64,000 nucleotides of DNA from Adenophora triphylla var. japonica (lineage: Eukaryota; Streptophyta; Magnoliopsida; Asterales; Campanulaceae). Shown here piece by piece: positions 47,019 through 58,417 of the stretch (the stretch's first letter is position 1; each line of letters opens with the position of its first letter). The notes beneath the pieces were generated by a model. The model had not been told where the DNA came from. It did not search any database and was given only the letters and a program-made list of their open reading frames with translations. Location: contig JAFEMH010001302.1 of assembly GCA_022495995.1 (NCBI GenBank), positions 62,001-126,000 on the forward strand, read 5' to 3'. Both the position numbers and the translations under genes were made by a program.

Positions 47019-47539
47019 TGCACCTTGGGATTCGTGTTTTGAAGGCATTTATGCCTTGGGGTTCGGGCTTATGATGATGGCCGGTGTTTTATCTGCTGAG
47101 GATATGTGGTCTTGTACGGGTTTGCAAGAATTTCCGTTTGACTTTTGTCCTGCTGGGGAAGGGGTTCGGGCTTACTTTGATGGCTGGGAAAGGCGAGGAG
47201 TATCTAAGTGGAGTTTCTTTGAAGGTGTCTATACCCTAGGTGAGACTGTTCTAAGACATCTGGGCTTAAGTGAGACTGTTTGGGGGTGTCTACCCTAAGT
47301 TGAGAGATGGCTAATCTTACGAAAAGATTGGTAATCTTACTAAAAGATAGCTACCATATGTGAAGGATGACCAATCTTACCAAAAGATTGGTAATCTTAC
47401 TAAAAGATATGAGATATCTATCAGGGAGACAGGGGGACGTATCTCACTACGAGGTAACAGAGGAAATATTTAAAGAAATAAGTATGATTTTTTTTCATAC
47501 CTTTGTTGTGTTTACCTGCAGGAGGAAGGGCCTTTGTGA
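47019..47539. other. E4C 3' region right of the hAT insertion
   Basis: About 500 bp. It continues the E4C repeat region (degenerate GGTAATCTTACTAAAAGAT units at 47306-47412) and, near its right end, a pyrimidine/acceptor-like GTTTACCTGCAG (47511-47522) before sequence homologous to the PMD gene. I see no gene in the first part. Confidence 0.6.
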
Positions 47540-48165
47540 GGAGGAAGTTGAGGACGTGGTATGCCTCTGATGGAGATAATGAGGACGTGGGGCGCCTCTG
47601 ACCGAGATAGTGAGGATGTGGTGCCGCCTCTGGCTGAGATGATGAGGACGTGGTGGCACCTCTGACTGAGATGATGAAGTATTTGAGGATGTGTGGCGCC
47701 TCTGACCGAGTTGTTGAAATGTTGAAGGCGAGGTAGCGCCTCTGTCTGAACTAGTTGAAATGTTTGAGAGCGAGGTGGCACCTCTGTCTGAACTTGCGGT
47801 GAGGGCGAGGTAGCGCCTCTGTCTGAACTTGTGGTGAGGGCGAGGTGGCGCCTCTGTCTGAACATACGGTGAGGGCGAGGTGGCGCCTCTGTCCGAACTT
47901 GCGGTGAGGGCGAGGTGGCGCCTCTGTCCGAACTTGCGGTGAGGGCAAGGTGGCGTCTCTGTCCGAACTTGCGGTGAGGGCGAGGTGGCGCCTCTGTCCG
48001 AACTTGCTGTGAGGGCGAGGTGGCGCCGCTGTCTGAACTTGCGGTGAGGGCGAGGTTCCGCCTCTGTCTGAACTTGCGGTGAGGGTGAGGTTACGCCTCT
48101 GTCTGGACTTGTGGTGAGGGCAAAGTTATGCCTCTGTCTGAGATGATGAGGACGTGGGATGCCTC
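47540..48165 (+). repeat. 35-bp minisatellite inside the E4C PMD gene
   Basis: About 17 units, degenerate on the left and near-perfect in the centre (GTGAGGGCGAGGTGGCGCCT plus CTGTCCGAACTTGCG). The array is bounded on the left by GGCCTTTGTGAGGAGGAAGT and on the right by ATGCCTCAGGTGCTGGAC. In E4A the equivalent residues (AFVRRKLR and MPQVLARER) are directly adjacent. The array is therefore an expansion inside the coding sequence. Confidence 0.8.
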
Positions 48166-48352
48166 AGGTGCTGGACAAGGAGAGGAGGGATGGCTCGTCT
48201 TCTTTTTTCTTCTTCATTCTAACTTCTGCGGACGTCTTGGAGTATCCGGTCGAGGAAGGTGCTGAGTTCACCGAGGATGATGAGGTGGCTGGCGGAGGCG
48301 CCGAGATGCCGGATTTCTCACTTGTGGAGGATGATGATGATGAGTCGGATTA
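48159..48352 (+). pseudogene. PMD-like gene remnant of E4C (C-terminus)
   Basis: The frame MPQVLDKERRDGS, then an acidic end (AEFTEDDEVAGGGAEMPDFS and EDDDDESD), aligns with the E4A gene 2 motifs MPQVLARERQDGP and FAEVDDDESE. The Ser/Pro-rich middle has been deleted and only about 64 codons remain. The same AATAAAACACTTGTATTTGC tail follows in both copies (48422, and reverse complement at about 38870). Confidence 0.75.
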
Positions 48353-48584
48353 GGGCTCTTTTGCTTTCCCTCTTTCCGTTGTTTTTTTTTTGTTTTGTAG
48401 AGCAACAGACATTTTGTACCTGTAATAAAACACTTGTATTTGCACAGCAAAGTATTTTATTTTAAGATGTAATGACGTATTTGTGATTCCCGGGATTGAC
48501 CTAGGAATTGTTGCTAGCTTATTATTATGTTTGTGCATGTCGCATGAGTTGGGAATGCATTTGTGGTTAGTGGAGGCTGAGGCA

Positions 48585-49533
48585 GCTTTGGCAGTTTCAT
48601 GAACGACGGCGGGAGTGATGTCTCCTGGGATGTGTTTGTTGGATGTGGCAGGCCATTGCCGGGCCGGTGAGTACATCGTTCCCTTAGTTTCGGGGGAGAC
48701 TTCCACGGCATAGATCGCTTGGCGAGGGGGGACCGGTTCATGCGTGGGGGAAGCCCCTGCTTTGGTTACTTCATGGTTGCGAGAGAGGCTTCAAGCGATG
48801 ACTGTGCTTCTAACATATCTTGGTCCGAGGACGTTTGCTCAGCGACCTCTTGTCTTGGATATGGATCAGTCTGCTTGGGAAAGGTGGATGGTTTGACTTG
48901 GCACGCATCACCTCCGTTGGTGGGTTCCTCATTGGGGAATTGAGACTAGAAGGGCCTGTCAGGAAGGTTCCTGTGCTGTCATAGTTCCGTGTTTGTCTTG
49001 GTCCTCTTTCATCGCTTATTTCCAGGCAGTTCGGGATGAGGCAGGAGCCTTTGCTGGGCTGGGAAGGTATTGTCACCATGAAGGTAGCCTCCTTCTGGAT
49101 GACAGCTCCAGATGCCTTTCTGTATTTTCTGAGGGTATGGACGTATTCCGCTTTCCTTCCTGTGGTGCTCCTTCGACGTCGGGAGAGTATTGTGTTGACC
49201 ACCGAGTACCTGGATGAGCAGCCTGTCGGCCAGTCCCAAGTGGTTTTGGGGAGCAGGCGCGAGGCGATTTCGGGGCAAGATTGCCATTTCAGCTGTGACT
49301 TTAGGAGCGCAGAAGCCTGGTCTAACCCTCAGGGTGTCATGGGAGACACTTTGTTCGACTACGGTACTCGAGTTGACAGACTGGCGGGGAGAGGTCCCCT
49401 TTTGCAGACTCGTAGGGAGGAGATTTGAGCCGAGGCACGGGTGAACGATGCTCTGAGAGCGACTGATTCGTTTGACACGACTAGGAGGACTTCTGATCTC
49501 GAAATGAGGGAGACAGAACTCGCTCATGTGTAA
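48585..49533 (+). pseudogene. DUF7745-like gene remnant of E4C (C-terminal half)
   Basis: Homologous to E4A gene 1 but missing the N-terminal half. It begins near SDVSWD, loses a further short piece, and continues DVAGHCRAG, DRFMRGGSPCFGYFMVARE, MRQEPLLGWEGIVTMKVASF, VVLLRRRESIVLTTEYLDEQ and the end LQTRREEI. Several frameshifts. It ends in the same place relative to the post-pol region as in E4A. Confidence 0.75.
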
Positions 49534-51631
49534 TGAAATAAGACTCGTTGGGGACGAGGGAAGAAAGGAAAGAGTGATGAAGGGCCAAACGCGAGTAGCA
49601 TGGAATGACCTTCTGAAACACTGAGTATCCATTCATCGTCATTGCAGACATTGATTGTTAAATGTTTTAAGTTGTCTTTTAACATGTTGTGAGTTTGAGA
49701 GTAGACCGTGCTTGAACTCATCAAGAAGTGTTTTAACTGTGATGATTTGCGATTTACTTTTAAAGCTTTATCGAGACGCAAAATCTCTTGCTTGCTTCTT
49801 GCCTGAGCCTTGGTGGCATCAATTTTTGGAATTTTGTGTATTCCTTAGACCGAACCAATGAAGGCTGCCTACGTTCCCCTTGAGGGGCTCAGGTCTACGT
49901 AGTTCGACTCTCTTTTGTGGGAGAAATGACTCGTAATGTACACTCACAAGGGCGTATTTATTTTTGAAAAGGTGGGAACGGGTCCCCTTTTGTGTGATTG
50001 CCTTATTTGATGTAGGCACCAAAGAAATGCTTTTGGGTTTGACTCTTTTGAGAGAGTATGAGCGTTGAAAAGCTTGTAAAAGTGTATGGAAGCCCTTGCT
50101 GATAGAAAATCAGTGTTTAGCTCTATTGTCCTATTTTGTAGAAAAAGAAGACTTGTCGAGACACTTGAAAACTTGATTTGTTCACAATGATCACTTGTTT
50201 GCTTAAAACCCTTTGTTGATGTTTGGGTTATTCAATAATAAAACTTGATATGCTTGATTAATCATGAGGAGAATGTCAACCGGTATCAAGGATCGAGTTG
50301 GTCTGGTGTGAAAGAAGGTTTGTGTATAGGAGAGGTCATTGATGAGACCGGGTTTGTGGATTTGTATGTGTTTATGACCGGACCATTTCTGGTTGCCTAC
50401 GTTTCCCTTAAGACAAGGAGCTCAGGTCGACGTAGTTCGGGGTTGAACTGTGTTTGGCTTTGGGGCCAGGGCATGAATATTTGTGCGGCCTTTGGCGAAA
50501 AGGCTCGGAAGGTTGAATGATGAGGTGCGGGCCTTGAGGTGATTCCTTGACAAGTCGTATTTGACGGCAGTTTCAATGAATCCATTGGGTCCTTGACCTC
50601 ATTTATTTTTGTGAAGCTTCTGCTTGAGCTCTTTTTTTTTGTAGCTTCTGCTTAAGCCTTTTTTTGTAGATTCTGCTTGAGTTTTTTTTTTTTTTGTAGC
50701 TTCTGCTTGAGCTTTTTCTTTTTCTTTTTTTTTTGAAGCATATGAGGGCGAAGGCAAGCCCCTGCTTGAACTTTCTTGAAGCGCCGGAGGGCGAAGGCAA
50801 GCCCCTAGGTTGTTGTCGACATGGGTCAATCTTTTGATAATGAGTGACCTGTTGTTGTCCTTTGATATTGCCGCCGTCGTTGACTTGGTCAAGGTGATGG
50901 TGGGGACATATTTTGGAAAGTGTATGGCTTGATGGAGGCCTTTGTGTGGGGTATGGTGGTGGATGAGGAGTTATCGATTGACTTTCTCACACCAATTAAT
51001 TAAAGCATTAATCATTTGTGGAATTACTTGTTGAGCAATGCAAGTGATCACATAGAACAAAACCATTTCATTAAATGTAATGTGGGGTGCAAAATAATGT
51101 CTCAAGTCTAGCAAGAAAAGAAAGAAGACTTATGTATGGAAAATTGAAGACTTAATTACAATGTCCGTGGAGGACTTAATTGAATGAGAAAAGTACTAGA
51201 ACCTATGAGGTTTGACTGTGTGATTCTTTGATTAGCGTCTCTTTGGGCTCTTCAGCGGTTCTCAAATTCATTTTGGTTAGAACCTTCTCGGCAGCTTGGG
51301 CCCGATTTTCCTCTCGTTTGACAACATGCTTAAAGATTTGTTTAATGCATTGTTCATTAATGTGTCTGCGTCTTTATCAAGTGAATCATTATTAACTGTT
51401 TTGATTAGTTAATTTATCATTTGTTAAAGTGGCAATGAGGGGATACTCAGAAAGGTCGGACTTTTATTCAAAGCATAAGGAAACATAGTTTTTTGCTACA
51501 AACGCGTAATCTTTAGGCGTAAGGCCGTCAGACGACTCGAGAGACTCAACCTTAAATACAACATACTCGGGGTCTTTTATTTTCGAAGCTACACTCTAGG
51601 AGACGGGGGGTTAGTCCAAGCTTCTCGATCA
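49534..51631 (-). other. E4C non-coding interior (pol deleted)
   Basis: 2.1 kb corresponding to scattered parts of E4A 34495-36900. The spacer homologue is about 51600-51240; the post-pol motif CAGGTCTACGTAGTTCGAC is near 49889 and a second version near 50421; the poly(T) minisatellite (GTAGCTTCTGCTTGAGC plus T8-15) is at 50612-50745. Integrase, RT and protease sequences are absent. The 50245 frame is not a recognisable protein. Confidence 0.7.
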
Positions 51632-53142
51632 TTATTTCTGGGGAATGGATTTCAGAATGTGTTGGGGCCATGGGGGGCGCTCTAACTTTCCTTCTTCAAT
51701 CAATCCTTGAATTGCTTTCCTCAAAACTGTGCAGTTGTCGGTCGTATGACCGTGGTATTTGTGAAAAGCACACCGCTTGGTTACATCCCAGTTGGCATTG
51801 GGAAATTTGGGCTGGTAATTTTCCATAGGTTTGAGGAGACCTTGCTTCACTACACGATTGAATACCTTGCTCAAGGGCATCCCAAAATCATCAGAGTGTT
51901 GTCGTTGTCTCGGGGGACCACTGTTTCTTTGTAGGGCTCCATTCAGAATATAATGGACTGCTCCGGTAACCTCCCTTCCTTTGCTTGGGGCAGATATTGG
52001 ATTGGGCGGGGCTGGATTGACCACCATTTTTTGCATGCTCAGTGTTTTCTCAAACTTGGTCCCAGCGTTGACCATGGCGCGAAGATCAGGATAGAAGTGG
52101 TGACTGATCAGGGCCCTCAGGGATGGTTTGAGGCAGGAATGGAAGATGTCCATTTGCTCTTCTTTGGAAAGCAGATCCATTATCTCGCTTAATTTCCAGT
52201 TCCATCTCTTGTAGAATTCACCTACAGGCTCATCATCCTTTTGTTAGGTGGCTTGCAGGTCATGGCGATTGGTTTCCCATTCAAGGTTGGCGCGGTACTT
52301 CTCCAAGAAGATTTCGCTGATTTGATCCCAGGTGGAGCGATTTTCCACCTTCACGTTGAGGAACCACCTTAATGTCGTGGATTTGAGGGAATGCTGGAAG
52401 TGATCCGCCATTTGCTGTGGGGTTGCCCCTTTAGCTCTCATACCCATGACATAGGTGTCGATGTGGGCTTTCGGGCATTCGGTCCCATCAAACTTTTCCA
52501 TCTCTGGCATTCTAAATTTTGGAGGGAGTGGGACCACCTTGTTCGGATCCGTGGGCATGAGGGAGTCTTTCCGAGAGCTGGCTAGTTTTCCTTGCATGTC
52601 CTTCATTTGTTCGACCAACCAAGCTATGTGAGGGTCATTAAGCGGAGGCAGGCTTCCGTTTTCCGGGATGGAAACCGAGGATGGAGGTGGATTGGCTGAT
52701 GAGATCGCCATTCGGGAGTCTTGGGGAGGTAGTTGAGTGTATACCATCCCGTACCCTGGGTTTTTGAAATTGAGGGCGTGATTGCCCGGGCCGCTAAGGG
52801 TTGTGTTTGGGAATTGGGAAAATGTTTCATTAGCCCCAAGTGGCAGACCAGCGGGTGGTAGGTTTGAAATGTCGGGATATCCGCTTGGGATGCCAGTCCC
52901 GGGTAAATATTGGGATTTCAAGTTACGGCTGCGAGACTCATACAGAGGCACAGGATTGAATTCCAGGGGATATTGAGAGGTGTTAGGATCTGATGGAGCA
53001 GGCACGTATGTGTGCTGTTGATACTGAGCTTGGGGCACAGGGCCGAGAAATTGACTGTGCTAAGGCGGGCACGTCGAAACTGCTTGGCTGATGCCTGAGT
53101 GGAGCTTTGAGCGAGAGCTGCTTTGCGTTGCTGGGATCTCAT
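51632..53142 (-). pseudogene. E4C gag, nearly intact
   Basis: Tat-type gag. Frame 53038-52244 starts in the proline/glutamine-rich linker (YGMVYTQLPPQDSRMAI) and contains MPEMEKFDGTE, HIDTYVMGMRAKGATPQQMA, HSLKSTTLRWFLNVKVENRS and SEIFLEKYRANLEWETNRHD. A single TAA at about 52243 replaces Glu, then the frame continues to 51632 with EQMDIFHSCLKPSLRALISH and the Cys/His segment CAFHKYHGHTTDNC. The N-terminus lies near 53390 (shared TPPLRNLQTMEE motif) with a frameshift near 53060. It can supply capsid only; all enzymes are missing. Confidence 0.88.
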
Positions 53143-54142
53143 AGCTTGACGAAGGTGGGACCTGCTGATAGCTTTGAGGACCCGGGGGAGCTGGTATTTC
53201 TTCGTCTTCTATGAGAACGAAGGTCCCATCAGTTTGGGGAATAGCAACGGTTCCACGAAGGCGCAGGGTGTCTACGATCCAGGCTTGCTGCTCTTCTTGG
53301 CGCTTCTTGAGTGTTTTGGAGGCTTACAGCACCTCCTCCATTGTCTGGAGGTTTCTTAGTGGCGGAGTTCCGTTTCCCTCACTGTTATCTGTTGATCCCG
53401 CTATGGGGGAGTAGCAAACTGTTCGGACTGCGGAATCGGAAGGGTTGTCGGACCTTGTGACCTCGATACTGAAAAGGCGGCTCCCGGGTACTCTCAACCA
53501 CTAACGGTTCGCTGGAGGGGGTGACGGGTAAGGTTTAGACACGGGAAGGCCTTTTGGATAAAAGGGGGGAAAGCTCACGTGACATGCAGTTTCCGCTTTT
53601 CTGTTTTTTTTTGTTTTTTTTGTTGTTTTAATTTACTTAAAACAGTGTTTTCTCAGAATCCTAGGTAGGTTGGAAAAGATTGCTCTTCTTTTCACAACTA
53701 TGCTAGATCCTGGGTCAGTGGAGACCATCTGTGCGGCTATAAGCCCCTCGTTTTGCACCTGTATTTCGACATCCCGGGGTGGACAGCCCCGGGCGAGGGT
53801 CCTATAGCGAAAGCGGTTTCCACCGGCCTAAAAGAAAAATCGAACCTAAGGACCAAGCCTGTCATGTTCGTTTTAATGCGTTGGCCATGTAAATAGTGAG
53901 CCGAGCCGGCACCTGAGTCAAGATCTGGTCAAGAGTTCAGCATGACCTCTCTTTACCTTGCTTGCACAAGGGATCTGTGACATTAGGCATTGGCTGGGTC
54001 ATATTGTCATGGCTGACGTATTAAAGGCTTGATGACATGGTGTCATGTGGGCATGGATGTATATCCGGGACGGAACATCGTCTGGGTGTAGCTTCGGAAA
54101 TCAAGATCGGGTCAAGATTTTAGCATGACCTTTCATCGCTTT
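53143..54142 (-). other. E4C gag N-terminus remnant and 5' leader, cut by E5
   Basis: 53143-53420 still holds degraded gag N-terminal coding sequence. 53430-54142 matches the E4A leader in reverse complement up to the E5 LTR. The leader is interrupted at GCGATGAAAGG (E4A position about 30446). Confidence 0.8.
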
Positions 54143-55100
54143 TGAAATTGTCTATGGCTAAGAACTTATGAGACGAAACTCACAAGATGAGATGAAACTC
54201 ACGGGTGTTGTCCTTAGTGTTAATGACACTAACGACGACACTTTCACCAATTCTAGAAAAGCACAAATCAATAGAAATAAATATAATTTTCAGCGGAAAT
54301 ATTAAAGCAATACACAAGAATATAATTTTTATCAAGTTATATAAATATATAACTTGATGGGTGCCTAAAAGGCAAGACCTTTCTATTAATAATATGAATT
54401 CAATACAAGGTCGAGGTTGTTCCTTAATGATAAACGAACCCTGATATAAGGAACAACATACACGAATTCTCTCAGTAAATAAACACTCAAAATCTAACAA
54501 AAATATAAAAATCTATATGAAATATTCGAGTGTTGGACAAAGTGTCACGACACCGAATGGCAACACTTGAGAGCGTAATTCTACTTTTCTTGTGCAGATT
54601 TGCGTTTTCAATTGGATGATCTTCAATGAAGATCCACTGCACTATTTATAGGCCACAAAGTCTTGGAGCCTACTCAAATGATCAGCTAACAGTTTGGAGT
54701 TTGTTTCCTCCATTTATGCCACTCGCCTCTTATGTAGGAGACCTAGTCTTCTCTTGCTTCTCTTGCTTGTACCTCTTAGCTTTGGTTGCCTTGTACTCTG
54801 ACTTGTTCTCCCCCAGAATAGCTGAATAAAATATCTCCTGGCTTGGTCATCAATTAAACAAATAAACACATGTTTATTTGTTAATTTCTTCTCCTCTTCG
54901 TGATTAACGCCCGGATCAAGCTTCGTTGCTGATTTTAAGATCATTTTAAGGTGACTAACTACTGTTATATAAACATTAATTTACCCATTAATATTTGTGA
55001 AAAATACAGTAACTAACTCAGTGTCGCCAATTCCAAATGGCAACACTTTTGGCAACACCAGTGGCAACACTGGTTTGCAACACTTGGGATGACATTAACA
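54143..55100 (-). repeat. E5 3' LTR
   Basis: 958 bp, plus-strand TGAAATTGTCTATGG...GACATTAACA. It is adjoined by a polypurine tract on the element strand (reverse complement of ATCTCCCCCATA, 55101-55112). It carries three members of the hairpin family (54205, 54529, 55019). Confidence 0.93.
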
Positions 55101-55747
55101 ATCTCCCCCATAGTTACTGATTTCTTCACAAAATACCAATGTGATGATCTTTTCAAAAACAGTTAGTCAACCTTAACTAAAACCACAAAAAATGCCACGA
55201 GATTTTGATAGAGGCAACATCAACCTTCAGGCAATGTTTTGAAATATTTTTCAATCCAAAACATCAACCATTAAGCAAATGAAGTATCAAAATCTTTACA
55301 AAAATCTCCCCCTTAATACGAAATTTAATAATTAAATAAACTAACTATTAAATTCTAAACAACCAACCAACCATTTAACAAAAACATCCATCATCTTTTG
55401 AAGAAAATTCCAGCTGAAACAAAGAAAAAAAAACAGAAATAAAATTTGTTTAAGCATTACAAACCAAAATAAAACAAATAAAATTGTTTTTGTTTCCAAC
55501 CACCAAAAACACAAACCATTCGAACCAACCACCATTAAACTGCATTTCCAGCTCCTTCACCTCCCTCAGTTGTCCCACTAGGCCCAAGACCATTCCCACC
55601 TCCATCATCATCATCACGCCTTGGTGGCTTATCTCCCCCTATTTTGGAAGAAATTAAATCCACCATTTTCATCATGTCGTGCGCATATCCAACCATCCCT
55701 GAATTACCGAGTCAATGTGCTTCACTTGACCATTGAAAAATTAAGAA

Positions 55748-57346
55748 TCATCGCGGCATCAACCATAACAAGAGCGGTGTTGCCAAGTGTTGCCGGTTCA
55801 GGAGCGACACTTGGGGCGACACCGGTAGCGTGGCAAGAATGTGAGGAGCATTTGTAACCAAAACCCAAGGTAAATCCCCGTGCCTATCACCTTCAAGAAA
55901 GTGCTTGGTAATTCGATAATACACAGGTCTTTCAGAAAGATTATCACCATTCCAAGGCTTAAGGTTTTGGTACATTAGGACTTGGAAAATAAGGGAAGGA
56001 AAATGAAGGAGGAGGTCTTTTTCTTTTTGGCCCATGCAAAGAAGGGGTGAGCAAATACAAGTCTCCCAAAATTTACTCTTTGTTTCTTTCCTAATTTATA
56101 CAACAAATTAGCTTGCTCAAAGGTTACGGTGTTTTCATTTGCCGTGGGAAGCCAATTTGTTATACATAACTTGTGTAGCACGCTAAACAAAGAAGTGAGA
56201 TAGGTAGACTTAAAATGATCGACCAAATGGTAATTCTCCCTCCGCTTAAAAAGGTGGCTAAGGCATTAGGATCATATTCCAATCTCTCATCTTCGACATT
56301 AGGGAGGCCGAAGGCTCTATTGATAATCAAAGGATTAAAATCAAAGATAATGCCCCTAACAAAGATCTTTCCATAATGAGGGGTATTCCTATCATCAATA
56401 TTATCCCTAAGATGAGCATAGAAATTCCTAACCACACTTTCAATATACGATGACACTCTAGTCACCGTAGGCAAAAACATCCTATCCTCCAAAAACCGAT
56501 ACACACCTAACTCCTTGAATTGAGTCACATAAATATTCTTTTCATTCAGAATTTTCTTCTCGTAATCTTCAACAAAATTATGAAGACTCGCATCACTATA
56601 AAATTCTTCCGAAAGAAATGGACGTTCATAAAATCCAAAAGACTCATAATCCGATTTTTCATCTTGAGAGGGATTAGGAGAGTGTACCTCGTGCCATGAA
56701 ATAGGAGAATAGGAAGGAGAACTCGACCGTGCTTTGGTCTTGGCGGCAGTGTGTTGCTTCTGTGTTGCCATTGCATCGGCAACACTTGGGGGCGACACCA
56801 CCGTAAATTTTCTGTTTCTTCTTCAACTTGGACCGAGCTTCAAGAAGGGTTTCTTCATCTTCCATCCAAAGCTTTTTCATCCTCATCGAAGATGATGAGG
56901 GCTCCTTTGTCTCTTTAAAAGCAGTGGTCCGAACCTTCCTCGGACGAAATGTTGAGAGACGAGCTTGAAGAATCCTCCACATTCACCGGATCATCACCGT
57001 ATTAGATGGTATCTTCGACACGAACAGAGTTTTGATCCTCTCCGATTGTCTACGCACTCCACCCCTAAAAGAGCTCGAGGCATCAACCGCCTTTCGCTTC
57101 TTGGTCTTCTTCGAGGGGCGAAGGTGAGCTCATGGATGGTGTAGCTTCAGGAAGGTTGATGGGAATTGGAATTTGAGAAGGATCATATACAACAATATCC
57201 AAGGATGGTGAGGTTGTGGGTGTGGCCGAGAATGTCGCTGGTGAGATTTCCATGGGAACTGCGACATTTGAGGCGACACTAGAGGGAGCTAGAGGCGAAA
57301 TCTCCATGGGAGATGAAATTTGGGAAGAATTTTTAGGGCTTGCCAT
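55748..57346 (-). pseudogene. E5 extra ORF downstream of pol, Transposase_32-like
   Basis: It starts at ATG 57346 (MASPKNSSQISSPMEISPLA), a low-complexity Ser/Pro region. After frame changes a conserved region follows: FYERPFLSEEFYSDASLHNF, RFLEDRMFLPTVTRVSSYIE, VVRNFYAHLRDN, HYGKIFVRGIIFDFNPLIIN, RAFGLPNVEDE, then NWLPTANENTVTFEQANLLY and LLLHFPSLIFQVLMYQNLKP. The pattern of VREFYANL, VRGxxxxFSPxxIN, LLY and FPSLI is that of the plant 'putative transposon protein' family (Transposase_32; family recollection, not searched). It occupies the place of the env-like gene of SIRE elements. No signal peptide or membrane segment is evident. Frameshifts near 56990, 56790, 56220 and 56040. Confidence 0.65.
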
Positions 57347-58417
57347 GGAAGATTGAAGAAGGATGACGAAGACGAAGGGAACAGGGGAAGGGTTTTGTTC
57401 AACGCCTAGAGAGAGAGAGAACACGGTGAGAGAGAGAGAGAGAGAGGGTTTTAGGAGTGGGTTTTAATGAGTGAATAGTGATAAGATTTAATTGATTTGA
57501 CAATGTCAAATTAATTAAATCTCCACTTATCTCTCAAAAATCCCAACAAACTCAAGCTGATATCCGACATTTTTTTTATTTATTTTTTTTTTTTTTAAAT
57601 TTATAATTTTTATAATTTTTAATAATAACTAAACATAATTTTAGTAATATCCATAAAATTGTGTTTTTCAAAATTCAAAGAGATGAATTTTAAAAAATAG
57701 ATATTACAAAATTACACTTAGATTGACAAAAATAAAAATTTTTGCTAAAAACCTTTTAAATTTCACAAACTCTAAATATAAGCAAATAGACTTTTGGAAA
57801 TTTAAAATTTAATTAACAAAAACAAAAACAAGAAAATAAAAAATTAATGTAGCATCTACTAATGTGTTACTAGCAATGTTGCGTGACACACAAGGCAACA
57901 TTTAAATAAAATCCCCTTGATATTTTTCAACATATATAACTTATCATTCCTTAGGCAATTTATAAGCACACTTTACACTTTCTTTATTTACAAGGAAGCA
58001 TCGTAGTAGCGAGCTCCGTGCCCCGAGTTTTTTATTAAAGTGTAAAGCTACAATTAGTAAGTTTTATACCTTTCAAGTAGGGTACACTGTAGTAGCGAGC
58101 TCCATGCCCCTAATACTTAGTATAAAACACTACATTATATTCCCTTTGGGAATTTTCACAAGCTTTGCCTTTTTCAATATCAACAACAATGTGAGTGACT
58201 TTGTCACTTTTTAGCACAAAGGGGTATTTTATAAAAAAAATGTTAATCCTTAAGAATGTACACATACTAGAACAGAAAGGTCAGTAAATGCCCCCCATTT
58301 GGGATTAAACAACTATATATTTTTTTTTATTTTTTTTTTTTAATTTTAAAGATAATATACAACTCATACAAAGTGTTGCTGACAGTGTTGGTAACACTGA
58401 CGGCAACACTAACAGAT
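57347..58417 (-). other. E5 spacer between RNase H and extra ORF
   Basis: About 1.1 kb, very AT-rich, no gene. It has an AG microsatellite (57415-57448), two hairpins (57862 and 58372), and the direct repeat GTAGTAGCGAGCTCCRTGCC (plus CC) at 58003-58024 and 58089-58110. Confidence 0.75.

Larger units (their letters stand above)
41222..54142 (-). mobile_element. E4C: gag-only Tat/Ogre-like retrotransposon in inverse orientation
   Basis: Its 3' LTR (terminal TG at 41222 on the plus strand) is the reverse complement of the E4A LTR. Moving right come tandem repeats, the hAT insertion, remnants of both accessory genes (plus strand), a non-coding region, gag (53142-51632) and the 5' leader, cut at 54142 by E5. 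Protease, RT, RNase H and integrase are absent, as in TR-GAG elements. Its 5' LTR must lie right of E5, beyond the window. The 5 bp outside its left end are ACATT (41217-41221); the matching TSD cannot be checked. Confidence 0.82.

Noticed and set aside
47512..47948. Minus-strand frames over the 35-bp array
   Set aside because: Repeat translations (RCHLAL-type units) with no independent support; the coding strand of the parent gene is plus.
47690..48140. Regular 35-bp repeats that might suggest a CRISPR array
   Set aside because: Units are directly adjacent with no unique spacers, and the context is a plant retrotransposon.
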